Shown piece after piece: positions 1-6,870 of a stretch of DNA of 64,000 bases. Each line of letters starts with the position of its first letter. The first letter of the stretch is position 1. Source of the stretch: an uncultured Mycoplasma sp. (GTDB lineage Bacteria; Bacillota_I; Bacilli_A; RF39; UBA660); NCBI GenBank assembly GCA_946554525.1, contig CAMNSE010000005.1, positions 1 to 64,000 of the forward strand, read 5' to 3'. The translations under genes and the position numbers were made by a program. The notes below the pieces were generated by a model. It was not told the origin of the DNA. It searched no databases and saw only the letters and a program-made list of their open reading frames with translations.

Positions 1-61
1 AAAGTTTTAAAAATTCATAAAAAGTACTTGATTTATATTAGCAAGTTTGTAGAGGTGTTGT

Positions 62-565
62 ATGAAAAAGAAAATAATTATAATTTCAGTAGTAATAATT
101 TTAGTAGTTTTATTATTTCCAATTAGAAATCAACTAAAAGATGGTGGCACAGTAGAATATAAAGCATTAGTTTATAAAGTGTCTAAGGTTCATAAGCGTT
201 CAGAAACATACCATGAAGATGGCATTAAAATTGAAATTCTAGGGAAAGAACTATTTAACAATGTTAAGGCTAAACTTATTGAAAAAGATCCACCATTTAG
301 TGAAGAAAAATTGGGTAATATGGCATTAGAATACTTTTTTAAAACTACACCAGAGTGGACTCTAGATCCAAATGCATCAAAAGATGAATATCATCTTGGT
401 ATGGCTTATGATATAGAAAAATATCAAAAGCAAGATATGGTTGTTATTGAGATTAGGCATATACATAACAATATTAACAATACTTTAGATGCAAGATATT
501 ATATAAATATCTATACTGCAAAAGGGTTTGATGATTCAGGAAATGAAATAGATTTAAACTTATAA
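62..565 (+). CDS. Small membrane-anchored or secreted hypothetical protein
   Basis: A 167-residue protein with an N-terminal Lys-rich start followed by a hydrophobic segment at about residues 4-22, which is a signal anchor or signal peptide. The rest is hydrophilic and begins with a run around residues 25-45 (LKDGG, then YKALVYKV). From memory this resembles small proteins found in many Firmicutes without assigned function. There is no lipobox cysteine. The start is ATG behind a modest AGAGGTG ribosome site, unlike the ATA-start genes further right. Its function is unknown. Confidence 0.7.
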   Translation: MKKKIIIISVVIILVVLLFPIRNQLKDGGTVEYKALVYKVSKVHKRSETYHEDGIKIEILGKELFNNVKAKLIEKDPPFSEEKLGNMALEYFFKTTPEWTLDPNASKDEYHLGMAYDIEKYQKQDMVVIEIRHIHNNINNTLDARYYINIYTAKGFDDSGNEIDLNL

Positions 566-567
566 TT

Positions 568-580
568 ACAAATTACAAGT
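568..580 (+). repeat. 13-bp direct repeat, copy 1
   Basis: ACAAATTACAAGT occurs two bases after the stop of the membrane-protein gene and again at 1141-1153 right at the stop of the ankyrin-like gene. The meaning is unknown. It could be a remnant of gene or module duplication. Confidence 0.6.
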
Positions 581-598
581 TGAAAGTGAGATGAGAAT

Positions 599-1141
599 AT
601 GGGATTTGATTTAGGACATACAATTAGTTCGTTATCAAAACTTGCATTACGAACTAAAAGAAAAAATGAGAAAATTGAATATGAAAAAAAGAAAAAAGCA
701 GCAAGTGAAATTATTGATTCTGTTCTTAATCAATTTAAGGATAAAGAGAGTTTTCTTGAAACTTTAGATAAATCTGGAAGAGATATGATTAGTTATATGA
801 TCTCTCACGAAGATGAAGAAAAAACTTTAAAAGTATTAGAAATCATAGAAGATGTTAATAAAGAAGATAAACTTGGAAATGCGTATCTTACTATTGCTTG
901 TTTAGAACATAAAGTAAAAGTTATTGAAAAATTGCTTGACATGGGTGCTAATCCAAATCATAAAACTAATCCTTTACTTAAAGCATTAGGAAGAAGAAAT
1001 AAAGAAAATCCTGCAATATTAGAATTATTTGTAAAGTATGGTGTAAATCTAAAAATGAATATTCAAGGGAATACTTTAGAAGAAATAATCCGTTCATTTG
1101 AAGATGATAACCTTAATAAAATTTTAGATACAGCAAAATAA
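599..1141 (+). CDS. Ankyrin-repeat-like protein
   Basis: A 180-residue protein. The N-terminal third is charged and helical. The C-terminal half (about residues 95-175) contains ankyrin-type signatures: a LxxACLEHKVKVIEKLLDMGANPN unit (in two parts, residues about 98-122) followed by a second unit around LELFVKYGVNLKMN. Ankyrin repeats mediate protein-protein binding, and the partner is unknown. It starts with ATG after GTGAG. It lies 33 nt after the preceding gene, so the two are probably co-transcribed. The same 13-mer ACAAATTACAAGT follows the stop codon of both genes. Confidence 0.7.
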   Translation: MGFDLGHTISSLSKLALRTKRKNEKIEYEKKKKAASEIIDSVLNQFKDKESFLETLDKSGRDMISYMISHEDEEKTLKVLEIIEDVNKEDKLGNAYLTIACLEHKVKVIEKLLDMGANPNHKTNPLLKALGRRNKENPAILELFVKYGVNLKMNIQGNTLEEIIRSFEDDNLNKILDTAK

Positions 1142-1153
1142 CAAATTACAAGT
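1141..1153 (+). repeat. 13-bp direct repeat, copy 2
   Basis: Second exact copy of ACAAATTACAAGT (first at 568-580), again at the 3' edge of a gene. Confidence 0.6.
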
Positions 1154-1194
1154 ATACTTTAAGATGTAAATAATTTAATATTTATATCTTATTT

Positions 1195-1390
1195 TTTTAT
1201 GTTAAATTATTTACCAAGAGTTTAAGTGAGAACGGCAAATTACAGAGGTCATAGAATCTAACAAATTGACAGTTCAGCTTTTATTTCTATTATTAATTTA
1301 GTTTAAGATAGTGAGGTCGTAGAATCTATATAACAAGCTTGATGAAATAATGGTGGAAACAAGAGACTTAAATTCAGAAAGGAGTAAATA
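1195..1390 (+). ncRNA. Candidate bridge-RNA region of the IS110 element
   Basis: About 200 nt of non-coding DNA precedes the transposase. In IS110-group elements this 5' flank is known to encode the bridge RNA that pairs with target and donor DNA. Two near-identical 16-mers (GAGGTCATAGAATCTA at 1245 and GAGGTCGTAGAATCTA at 1313, one mismatch, 68 bp apart) are each preceded by GTTTAAG (1220 and 1301). Two similar internal loops are what a bridge RNA would show. I have not folded it, and the exact limits are unknown. Confidence 0.4.
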
Positions 1391-2593
1391 ATGAAATCAG
1401 TATTAAGTGTTGATGTAGCTAAAGGAAAAAGTATGATAATGTTATCTACTGAATATGGAGAAGTATTGATTGAACCTAAAGAGATAAAACATAATTTTCG
1501 TGATTTTAATGAATTAAAAGATAAAATTGAAAGTTTTAATTTAGAAGATTTAACTATTTTCATGGAATCAACAGGAATATATCATTTGCCAGTAGAAAGA
1601 TATTTTAAAGAAAATAATTTTAATACATTAGTAATTAATAGTTTAACGACCAAAAATAATTATGATACATTAAGGAAAACAAAAACTGATACAAAAGATT
1701 GTATGAGATTAGCTAAATTATTTTTCGTAAATGAAGTAGAATATCATGATTTGTCTAAAAAAGATTTATATGCTAATTTGAAAGCAATGACAAGACAATA
1801 TTTTTATCTAACTCAATTAAATGTGAGTTGTAAAAATAGATATAAAAGACTTATAAATATATGTTTTCCAGAATTTGAAGAAATATTTAAAGGCAGCAGA
1901 ATATATGAAGAAACAGCATTAAACTTTATTAAAACCTTTCCTCATGCTTATATAGTAAAAGAAAAAAGAATAGATGCATTATACAATAATTTGTATAAAA
2001 CTAATTCTAGACATGATTATTATTATAAGAGGTTAGCAAACAAAATCAAAGATATAGCAGTTAATTCATATCCAGGTGTCGATAAAGATCATTCGGATGT
2101 AAAGAACTTATCTGATATGGCTGCTATTTTACAAGAGAATATTAAGACAATAAATGAATTAAAAGAAAAGATGATAAAAACTGCAAAAGAGTCACCTTAC
2201 TTCGATATAATTAATTCTTTTTACGGGATAGGAGAAGTATTAACAACCGAATTATTAGGTGAATTAGGTGATATAACAAGATTTGATAATCATAGACAAT
2301 TAATTGCTTTCTGTGGTTTAGATCCAACAATAATTCAATCTGGGAAAAGTATAAACGTGCATGGAACTATTTCTAAACGTGGAAATAAATATGCAAGATG
2401 GATATTATTTAATATTAGTCAAATAGTAGTTAAGTTAGGGCATCAATGTCCTGGACACCCCGTATATGATTATTATTTAACAAAAAAAGCAGAAGGTAAA
2501 CATTATTATGAAAACCTAACTGCTTGCTCTACAAAAATATTAAGAATGTTATATACAATGTGCAAAAATAATACAACATTCAAAATAAATTAA
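1391..2593 (+). CDS. IS110-family transposase (DEDD recombinase)
   Basis: A 400-residue protein of usual family length. The N-terminal RuvC-like DEDD domain shows D8 (VLSVD), E59 (MESTGIYH), D100 and D103 (TDTKD). The C-terminal transposase_20 domain (about residues 275-360) starts with a helix-hairpin-helix-like FYGIGEVLTTELLGELGD stretch. It contains a QSGKS motif with the serine expected to be catalytic in this family, then SKRGNKYAR. It catalyses RNA-guided or site-specific recombination of the element. It starts with ATG after AGAAAGGAG. The gene appears intact. Confidence 0.95.
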   Translation: MKSVLSVDVAKGKSMIMLSTEYGEVLIEPKEIKHNFRDFNELKDKIESFNLEDLTIFMESTGIYHLPVERYFKENNFNTLVINSLTTKNNYDTLRKTKTDTKDCMRLAKLFFVNEVEYHDLSKKDLYANLKAMTRQYFYLTQLNVSCKNRYKRLINICFPEFEEIFKGSRIYEETALNFIKTFPHAYIVKEKRIDALYNNLYKTNSRHDYYYKRLANKIKDIAVNSYPGVDKDHSDVKNLSDMAAILQENIKTINELKEKMIKTAKESPYFDIINSFYGIGEVLTTELLGELGDITRFDNHRQLIAFCGLDPTIIQSGKSINVHGTISKRGNKYARWILFNISQIVVKLGHQCPGHPVYDYYLTKKAEGKHYYENLTACSTKILRMLYTMCKNNTTFKIN

Positions 2594-2625
2594 CAAATTA
2601 ATTTTAACATATATATAATTACATT

Positions 2626-2665
2626 ACACGAAAAAAATTAAAAAAACGCATATTTTCGTGTTTTT
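2626..2665 (+). terminator. Hairpin plus T-run after the transposase
   Basis: ACACGAAAA (2626-2634) pairs with TTTTCGTGT (2653-2661) around an 18-nt loop and is followed by TTTTT. The loop is long for a classical terminator, so it could instead be an end structure of the insertion sequence. Confidence 0.45.
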
Positions 2666-2679
2666 AGTCGTGGTATAAT
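2651..2679 (+). promoter_or_regulatory. Extended -10 promoter for the cargo operon
   Basis: TGG-TATAAT (TATAAT at 2674-2679) is an extended -10 element. The -35 position (2651-2656) is a poor match. It would give a leader of about 100 nt ahead of the recombinase at 2783. The promoter overlaps the 3' flank of the IS110 copy, so the insertion may have supplied or displaced it. Confidence 0.4.
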
Positions 2680-2697
2680 ATTAATATAAATTTAGTG

Positions 2698-2719
2698 TTG
2701 ACAAAACTTAGATAGTCAA
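2698..2719 (+). promoter_or_regulatory. TTGAC/GTCAA inverted repeat in the cargo operon leader
   Basis: TTGACA (2698-2703) is a perfect -35 hexamer. TTGAC (2698-2702) and GTCAA (2715-2719) form an inverted repeat with a 12-nt centre. It may be a second promoter with a weak -10 (around 2721-2726) or an operator. Confidence 0.3.
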
Positions 2720-2729
2720 TTTTTACGAG

Positions 2730-2756
2730 AGATCAACTTTATTGCTGGTCTTTTAT
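2730..2756 (+). terminator. Possible transcription attenuator ahead of the cargo operon
   Basis: AGATCA (2730-2735) pairs with TGGTCT (2746-2751), using one G-T pair and a 10-nt loop, and is followed by TTTATT. It sits between the promoter and the first Shine-Dalgarno, as an attenuator would. Confidence 0.35.
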
Positions 2757-2766
2757 TATGATTTTA

Positions 2767-2785
2767 AGGAGGGATTTTTTAGATA
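2767..2785 (+). promoter_or_regulatory. Strong SD with ATA start, gene 2783-3628
   Basis: AGGAGG at 2767-2772, then 10 nt, then ATA at 2783-2785. An in-frame TAG at 2780-2782 directly precedes the ATA. The next ordinary start in frame is TTG at 2801, 28 nt from the SD. Confidence 0.65.
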
Positions 2786-3628
2786 AGTAATATAGATTTT
2801 TTGAATATGTTTTTATCTGCTAAAGATATTGAGGGGTGTTCAGATAGAACAATTAAATATTATAAAGATATAATTTTAAAGTTAATTAACTATATAAAGA
2901 AACCTATAAAAGAAATAACAACTGATGATATTCGATTATATTTATCTCAATATAAAGAAGAAAGTAATTGTAATTCTGTAACTATGGATAATATAAGAAG
3001 AGTGTTTTCAAGTTTCTTTGCTTGGCTAGAAGATGAAGATTATATTTTGAAAAGTCCTGTTAGAAGAATACATAGAGTTAAGACAGCTGTTGTTGTAAAA
3101 GAAACATTGTCAGATGAAAGTATAGAAAAATTAAGAGATAATTGTACTCATGTTAGAGAATTAGCAATAATTGAATTATTAATTTCTACTGGTATGAGAA
3201 TTGGTGAGTTAGTTAATTTAAATATTGATGATGTAAATTTTGAAGATAGATCATGCATTGTTTTAGGTAAAGGAAATAAACAGCGTGAAGTCTATTTTGA
3301 TGCGAGAACAAAAATTCACTTACAACAATATTTAAACTTGAGAACCGATGATTCAAATGTTCTTTTTGTTTCTAAAATAAAACCTGTCCATAGAATAACA
3401 ATATCTGCTGTTGAAAGTATTGTTAGAAATATGGGAAATAAGCTCAATATTAAAAAAGTGCATCCACATAAATTTAGAAGAACAATGGCAACTATGGCTA
3501 TTGATAAGGGGATGCCAATAGAACAAGTTCAAAAATTATTAGGACACACGAAAATTGATACAACCATGCATTACGCAATGGTTAATCAATCTAATGTGAA
3601 ATTTTCACACAGAAAATATATAAGTTAA
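2783..3628 (+). CDS. XerC/D-like tyrosine recombinase (ATA start)
   Basis: 281 residues from the proposed ATA. The N-terminal SAM-like core-binding domain (about residues 7-90) contains IEGCSDRTIKYYK. The catalytic domain has all expected residues: R139 in TGMRIGEL, Lys in GKGNKQREV, the HPHKFRRT box, LLGHTKIDTT and the tyrosine in MHYAM. It catalyses site-specific strand exchange. From memory, relatives carry a few residues before the FLSAK-IEGCS segment, which supports starting upstream of the TTG at 2801. First gene of the cargo operon. It is separate from the att-adjacent integrase at 8331, so the element has two tyrosine recombinases. Confidence 0.88.
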   Translation: MSNIDFLNMFLSAKDIEGCSDRTIKYYKDIILKLINYIKKPIKEITTDDIRLYLSQYKEESNCNSVTMDNIRRVFSSFFAWLEDEDYILKSPVRRIHRVKTAVVVKETLSDESIEKLRDNCTHVRELAIIELLISTGMRIGELVNLNIDDVNFEDRSCIVLGKGNKQREVYFDARTKIHLQQYLNLRTDDSNVLFVSKIKPVHRITISAVESIVRNMGNKLNIKKVHPHKFRRTMATMAIDKGMPIEQVQKLLGHTKIDTTMHYAMVNQSNVKFSHRKYIS

Positions 3629-3643
3629 GGAGGAAATTTTATA
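3628..3643 (+). promoter_or_regulatory. SD with ATA start, gene 3641-3886
   Basis: AGGAGG (3628-3633) overlaps the TAA stop of the recombinase gene. After 7 nt comes ATA at 3641-3643. The first in-frame ATG lies 45 nt further on. Confidence 0.7.
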
Positions 3644-3886
3644 GAAAAAAATAATGAAATTGCATTAAAATCAGGATATTATTTTATGATATTTAAAAAA
3701 GATGATATTCCTTTTTTTAATGAATTAGAAAAAACAAATAAAGTAGTTCGTAAGGATGATATAGAATACAATGTTTATACAGCTCCTACTTGGGAAATTG
3801 CTCAAAAAGTAGATGCTTTTATGGGTAATAATGATTTAGGATATGACATTGATGATTATTTAGTAAATAAAGATATTAATATATAG
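3641..3886 (+). CDS. Small cargo protein, unknown function (ATA start)
   Basis: 81 residues if started at ATA; starting at the first ATG (3686) would remove the first 15. I do not recognise a family. It is acidic and mainly soluble, with no membrane segment, and ends in NKDINI. Its TAG stop is embedded in the next gene's SD (TAGGAGG), so translation is tightly coupled to the gene at 3898. Confidence 0.7.
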   Translation: MEKNNEIALKSGYYFMIFKKDDIPFFNELEKTNKVVRKDDIEYNVYTAPTWEIAQKVDAFMGNNDLGYDIDDYLVNKDINI

Positions 3887-3900
3887 GAGGAATTAAAATA
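3885..3900 (+). promoter_or_regulatory. SD with ATA start, gene 3898-4491
   Basis: AGGAGG (3885-3890), 7 nt, then ATA-GAG at 3898. The SD includes the AG of the preceding TAG stop. No ATG, GTG or TTG lies within the usable distance, and the first in-frame alternative is TTG at 3979. Confidence 0.75.
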
Positions 3901-4491
3901 GAGAAAAATCAAAAAAATTACATAGAAAATATTGTTAATCATTATAATAATTTAAAACGAACAATAACAATAGAAGAATTGCAAACGCTCTATTCAACTA
4001 TGTATCCTGATTCTAAAATAAAATTAAATAAAGAAGATTGGGCTATATGTAGTATAGACATTGAAAATAACAATAGTCAAAGAGTTTGTGATTATTTAGA
4101 AAAAGTAAGTAATCGGATTAACATTAATAAAACAAGTAGTTTAGTAACAAGTGAAATGTTTATCAATTGTTTATTAAAAGATTTACAACCATATCACAAA
4201 GAGATATATGGAAATATTGAACCTTTTTGTGATGGTCGAGAACAAGGATTAATGCTCTCGTTATATAATCAGTTAACAGATGATCAGTTTTATATTTGGG
4301 CTTGCGAATCCAAAACAGATAAAGATTTAATGATTCTAACATCTAAAGAAAAAAATAATCAAAACCTTTATATGCAGGATGATTTAGAAAAAGCCCAATA
4401 TTTTAGTAAAAATAATTTGGAAGATGCTCTTTCCTATTCTCTTTCACAGATTAACAAGTTTTTAGGAAAAGAATTAAGTATTGGAATATAG
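3898..4491 (+). CDS. Cargo protein of the 'REQG...IWAC' paralogue family, member 1 (ATA start)
   Basis: 197 residues from ATA, against 170 if the internal TTG at 3979 were used. The C-terminal half shares a block with the products at 4503 and 7598: GREQGLML, then a FYIWACES segment and a following hydrophobic strand (DLMIL). The N-terminal part looks like an unrelated helical region. The function is unknown. I would treat this as an element-specific small domain family. It ends in LSIGI, and its TAG stop overlaps the next SD. Confidence 0.75.
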   Translation: MEKNQKNYIENIVNHYNNLKRTITIEELQTLYSTMYPDSKIKLNKEDWAICSIDIENNNSQRVCDYLEKVSNRININKTSSLVTSEMFINCLLKDLQPYHKEIYGNIEPFCDGREQGLMLSLYNQLTDDQFYIWACESKTDKDLMILTSKEKNNQNLYMQDDLEKAQYFSKNNLEDALSYSLSQINKFLGKELSIGI

Positions 4492-4505
4492 GAGGAATTA
4501 GTATA
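4490..4505 (+). promoter_or_regulatory. SD with ATA start, gene 4503-5216
   Basis: AGGAGG (4490-4495), 7 nt, ATA at 4503. The preceding TAG stop overlaps the SD. The first in-frame ATG is 135 nt downstream, which would remove 45 residues including part of the conserved block. Confidence 0.78.
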
Positions 4506-5216
4506 GAATTTAAAAAAAATAATAGTTTAATTGTTAGTGAAACATTTTTTGAAAAATTAGAGAAACAACTTGAAAATGCATCGGATAATTTATCAGGTTA
4601 TTATAAAACATTTAATAATTGCCGAGAACAAGGATTAATGCTCGAAATTTATGATAATGTACATGATAGCGAATTACTTATATGGGCTTGTGAATGTCGT
4701 AATAGTGATAACATAATGGTTGTGATAGCCGATAAATCCTGTTCAGATATTAATGATATGTTTGATGATAAAGCTTGGAAATCAGCTAAATATTTTGGTG
4801 TAGGTAATTATGATAAGGCAGTTAATTATACTTATAATGTTATAAAAAAGCAATTTGATAAAAATTTCAAAGAAGAATATAATACTAAATTTAAAATGCA
4901 TAAGTGTCTTGCTGATTTACAAAGAATTGCGTTAGACTCTAACGAATTAAATTATGAAGATTATTACGATCTAGCGACTTTTGAAAATGTAGATCAACTT
5001 TATTTTTGTGATCTTATTATTATGGATGGTAAATTAGGATTAAGATATTCAAAATATAGTGATTCGTATTGCGAAGAATTTGATAACTTAACTTTTGAAG
5101 AGTGGGAACCAGATCTATCTAGTAATATGACATTAATGTTAGGTATGCAAGAAAGATTAAATAATTTTATTGAAAAAGAAATAGATTATGAACTTACAGT
5201 TGGAATGGGTGTTTAG
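4503..5216 (+). CDS. Cargo protein of the 'REQG...IWAC' paralogue family, member 2 (ATA start)
   Basis: 237 residues from ATA. Residues about 39-75 (NNCREQGLMLEIYDN, then LLIWACECRNSDNIMVV) match the block in the products at 3898 and 7598. The conserved CREQG begins before the first in-frame ATG (4638), so an ATG start would cut the domain. This is strong evidence for the upstream ATA. The C-terminal region (about 110-237) is acidic and unrelated to the paralogues. It ends in TVGMGV. The function is unknown. Confidence 0.8.
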   Translation: MEFKKNNSLIVSETFFEKLEKQLENASDNLSGYYKTFNNCREQGLMLEIYDNVHDSELLIWACECRNSDNIMVVIADKSCSDINDMFDDKAWKSAKYFGVGNYDKAVNYTYNVIKKQFDKNFKEEYNTKFKMHKCLADLQRIALDSNELNYEDYYDLATFENVDQLYFCDLIIMDGKLGLRYSKYSDSYCEEFDNLTFEEWEPDLSSNMTLMLGMQERLNNFIEKEIDYELTVGMGV

Positions 5217-5218
5217 TT

Positions 5219-5662
5219 ATGTTTGAGAAAATAAGAGAAGATTATGATAAAGAATATAATGATGCATTAAATAAAACAGGATTATTTTGGGCTTTTGACC
5301 AAAAGCAATTTGATGAAAATAAAACACATAAAGATGCCCCTGACAATGAATATATTACTATTGGTGATGGTGGCTATTTACATAAATCTAATAAAACAAA
5401 ATTTGATAATTTTTTTAAGAATATAGCTCCAAAATTAAAAGCAGATTTTATTTGTAAAATAAATATTGATGATTTAATAAAATATGAACTAAATAATTAT
5501 GAGGCATATTATATTGGTGATTATACTCAAGTTATAATTGCTGTTAAGAGCTATTATCAAGATTTATCAATAGAAGAAATTACAAAAAAAGTGAAAAATA
5601 TTTATGAAATGGAAATAGATAGAATTTCAAATGACTATGATGATGGAAATATTGGAATATAG
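5219..5662 (+). CDS. Cargo protein, unknown function
   Basis: 147 residues, starting with ATG two bases after the previous stop without a strong SD of its own, so it is probably translated by coupling. It contains a FWAFDQKQFDEN motif near residues 23-34, reminiscent from memory of small phage and plasmid proteins with a similar FFAF-QF-E motif. No catalytic motif is evident. It ends in GNIGI, and its TAG stop overlaps the next AGGAGG. Confidence 0.7.
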   Translation: MFEKIREDYDKEYNDALNKTGLFWAFDQKQFDENKTHKDAPDNEYITIGDGGYLHKSNKTKFDNFFKNIAPKLKADFICKINIDDLIKYELNNYEAYYIGDYTQVIIAVKSYYQDLSIEEITKKVKNIYEMEIDRISNDYDDGNIGI

Positions 5663-5677
5663 GAGGAATATTTAATA
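5661..5677 (+). promoter_or_regulatory. SD with ATA start, gene 5675-6715
   Basis: AGGAGG (5661-5666), 8 nt, ATA at 5675, followed by a second ATA at 5678. The first in-frame ATG (5951) lies 276 nt downstream, inside the conserved ArdC-type domain. Confidence 0.82.
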
Positions 5678-6715
5678 ATACAAGATAAAATAAAAGAAAT
5701 TGCAGAAATAAGTTTTAAAGCAAAAAATTTAAAAGATGAAAAGGAAAAGGAAAAACTAGATAATGAAGTTAAGCGTATTTTAACAGATCTAAAAAAACAA
5801 GCTATTGATAGCTTTAAAGATGAGTCTGATCTTAAAAGATTTTTAGATAATATTATCAACTTTAATAACTACTCTTTTAATAATCAATGTTTAATATGGC
5901 TACAAAATCCTGATGCTAGATATGTAGCATCATTCAAAACTTTTTCTAAAATGGGTTATAAAATAAACAAGGATGAAACAGGTATGAAAATACTTATACC
6001 ATCCTTTTTAAGATTTGCTAAAGTTAATAAAGAAGATGGTACTTTTGATATTAAGCCACTTTATATGTTAAATGAAGAAGAATTGAAAAAGTATAAAGAC
6101 AAAACAGATGAGTCAGTTTCATTTTATAAAGAAAAAGTAACTAACTTTGGAGTTGGTACTGTCTTTGATGCAAGTCAAACCGATATGCCTTTGGATGCTA
6201 TTGAAGAAGAATTAAATCCTGTTTTAGAAGATCCGAAAGCAGATGGTGTTGCTGATACTTTCATTAAAGCTATATATAAAGATGGATTTAAGGTTAAGTA
6301 TGAAGAAATAAAGGATGGAGCTAAAGGCTATTGCGATTTTGATACCAATACTATTGTAATCAGAAAAGGATTAAGTAACTTGATGAGATTAAAGGTTATT
6401 GTCCACGAATATGCTCATGGTTTAGCCCATCAACATTTAAAAGATAACAATAAAGAATATAGAGATCATAGGAATCAATATGAGACAGAGGCAGAGTCTA
6501 TTGCTTATGTCGTTTCAAAATATTTAGGTTTGGATACAAAGGATTATTCTCAAATGTATCTTTATTCTTGGAGTAAAGAAAAAGACTTTAAAGAAATTGA
6601 GGATTCTTTTAATACAATAGTTAATTATTCTAAAAAAATTATTAGTAATTATAACAAAATGTACGATGAACATCTTGGATTATGGGCAGATGATTATAAG
6701 GAATTAAAAGTATGA
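5675..6715 (+). CDS. ArdC-like antirestriction protein with HExxH metalloprotease motif (ATA start)
   Basis: 346 residues from ATA. The N-terminal part (about 1-130) is an ArdC-type single-strand-DNA-binding domain: NNYSFNNQCLIWLQNP, then FKTFSKMGY and GMKILIP. Half of it would be lost with the first ATG. The C-terminal part (about 195-300) has a zinc-peptidase VHEYAHGLAH motif (HExxH) and a downstream TEAESIAYVV glutamate box, as in IrrE/ImmA-like peptidases. ArdC-type proteins protect incoming plasmid or ICE DNA from host restriction. TGA stop overlapping the next ATG. Confidence 0.85.
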   Translation: MIQDKIKEIAEISFKAKNLKDEKEKEKLDNEVKRILTDLKKQAIDSFKDESDLKRFLDNIINFNNYSFNNQCLIWLQNPDARYVASFKTFSKMGYKINKDETGMKILIPSFLRFAKVNKEDGTFDIKPLYMLNEEELKKYKDKTDESVSFYKEKVTNFGVGTVFDASQTDMPLDAIEEELNPVLEDPKADGVADTFIKAIYKDGFKVKYEEIKDGAKGYCDFDTNTIVIRKGLSNLMRLKVIVHEYAHGLAHQHLKDNNKEYRDHRNQYETEAESIAYVVSKYLGLDTKDYSQMYLYSWSKEKDFKEIEDSFNTIVNYSKKIISNYNKMYDEHLGLWADDYKELKV

Positions 6716-6870
6716 AAGCAACTAAATTTAAATGGAAATGGATTAAATTTTGGGGACATCGTTATTTGATGATTTCCCCAAGTAATTTAAAAATACAATA
6801 TATCTTATATCATCGTAGAATTTTTAATATTGATGAGTGGGATAAACATTTTAAGGAGGATTTTAAATAG
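6712..6870 (+). CDS. Short basic hypothetical protein (52 aa)
   Basis: ATG at 6712 overlaps the ArdC gene's TGA as ATGA. The product is basic and aromatic (KFKWKWIKFWGHRY, then YHRRIFNIDEWDKHFKE). Its TAG stop at 6868-6870 overlaps the next gene's ATA start (ATAG). It has no recognised family. The perfect coupling on both sides argues it is real. Confidence 0.65.
   Translation: MKATKFKWKWIKFWGHRYLMISPSNLKIQYILYHRRIFNIDEWDKHFKEDFK
6853..6869 (+). promoter_or_regulatory. SD with ATA start, gene 6867-7601
   Basis: AAGGAGG (6853-6859) lies inside the short upstream gene. Seven nt later comes ATA at 6867, overlapping that gene's TAG stop. The first in-frame ATG is 48 nt downstream at 6915. Confidence 0.75.

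Larger units (their letters stand above)
1195..2665 (+). mobile_element. IS110-family insertion sequence (ends approximate)
   Basis: It contains one DEDD transposase gene with long non-coding flanks, as is usual for IS110-family elements. These often lack terminal inverted repeats and make no obvious target duplication, so the exact ends cannot be read from a single copy. The 5' flank carries a duplicated 16-mer (1245-1260 and 1313-1328). The 3' flank has a hairpin at 2626-2661. The boundaries given are estimates. The transposase start is a normal ATG, unlike the surrounding element genes, which supports an independent origin. Confidence 0.6.

Noticed and set aside
1303-1563. Minus-strand reading frame over the IS110 5' region
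   Set aside because: It overlaps the transposase start and the candidate RNA, has no SD and low-complexity composition; shadow frame.
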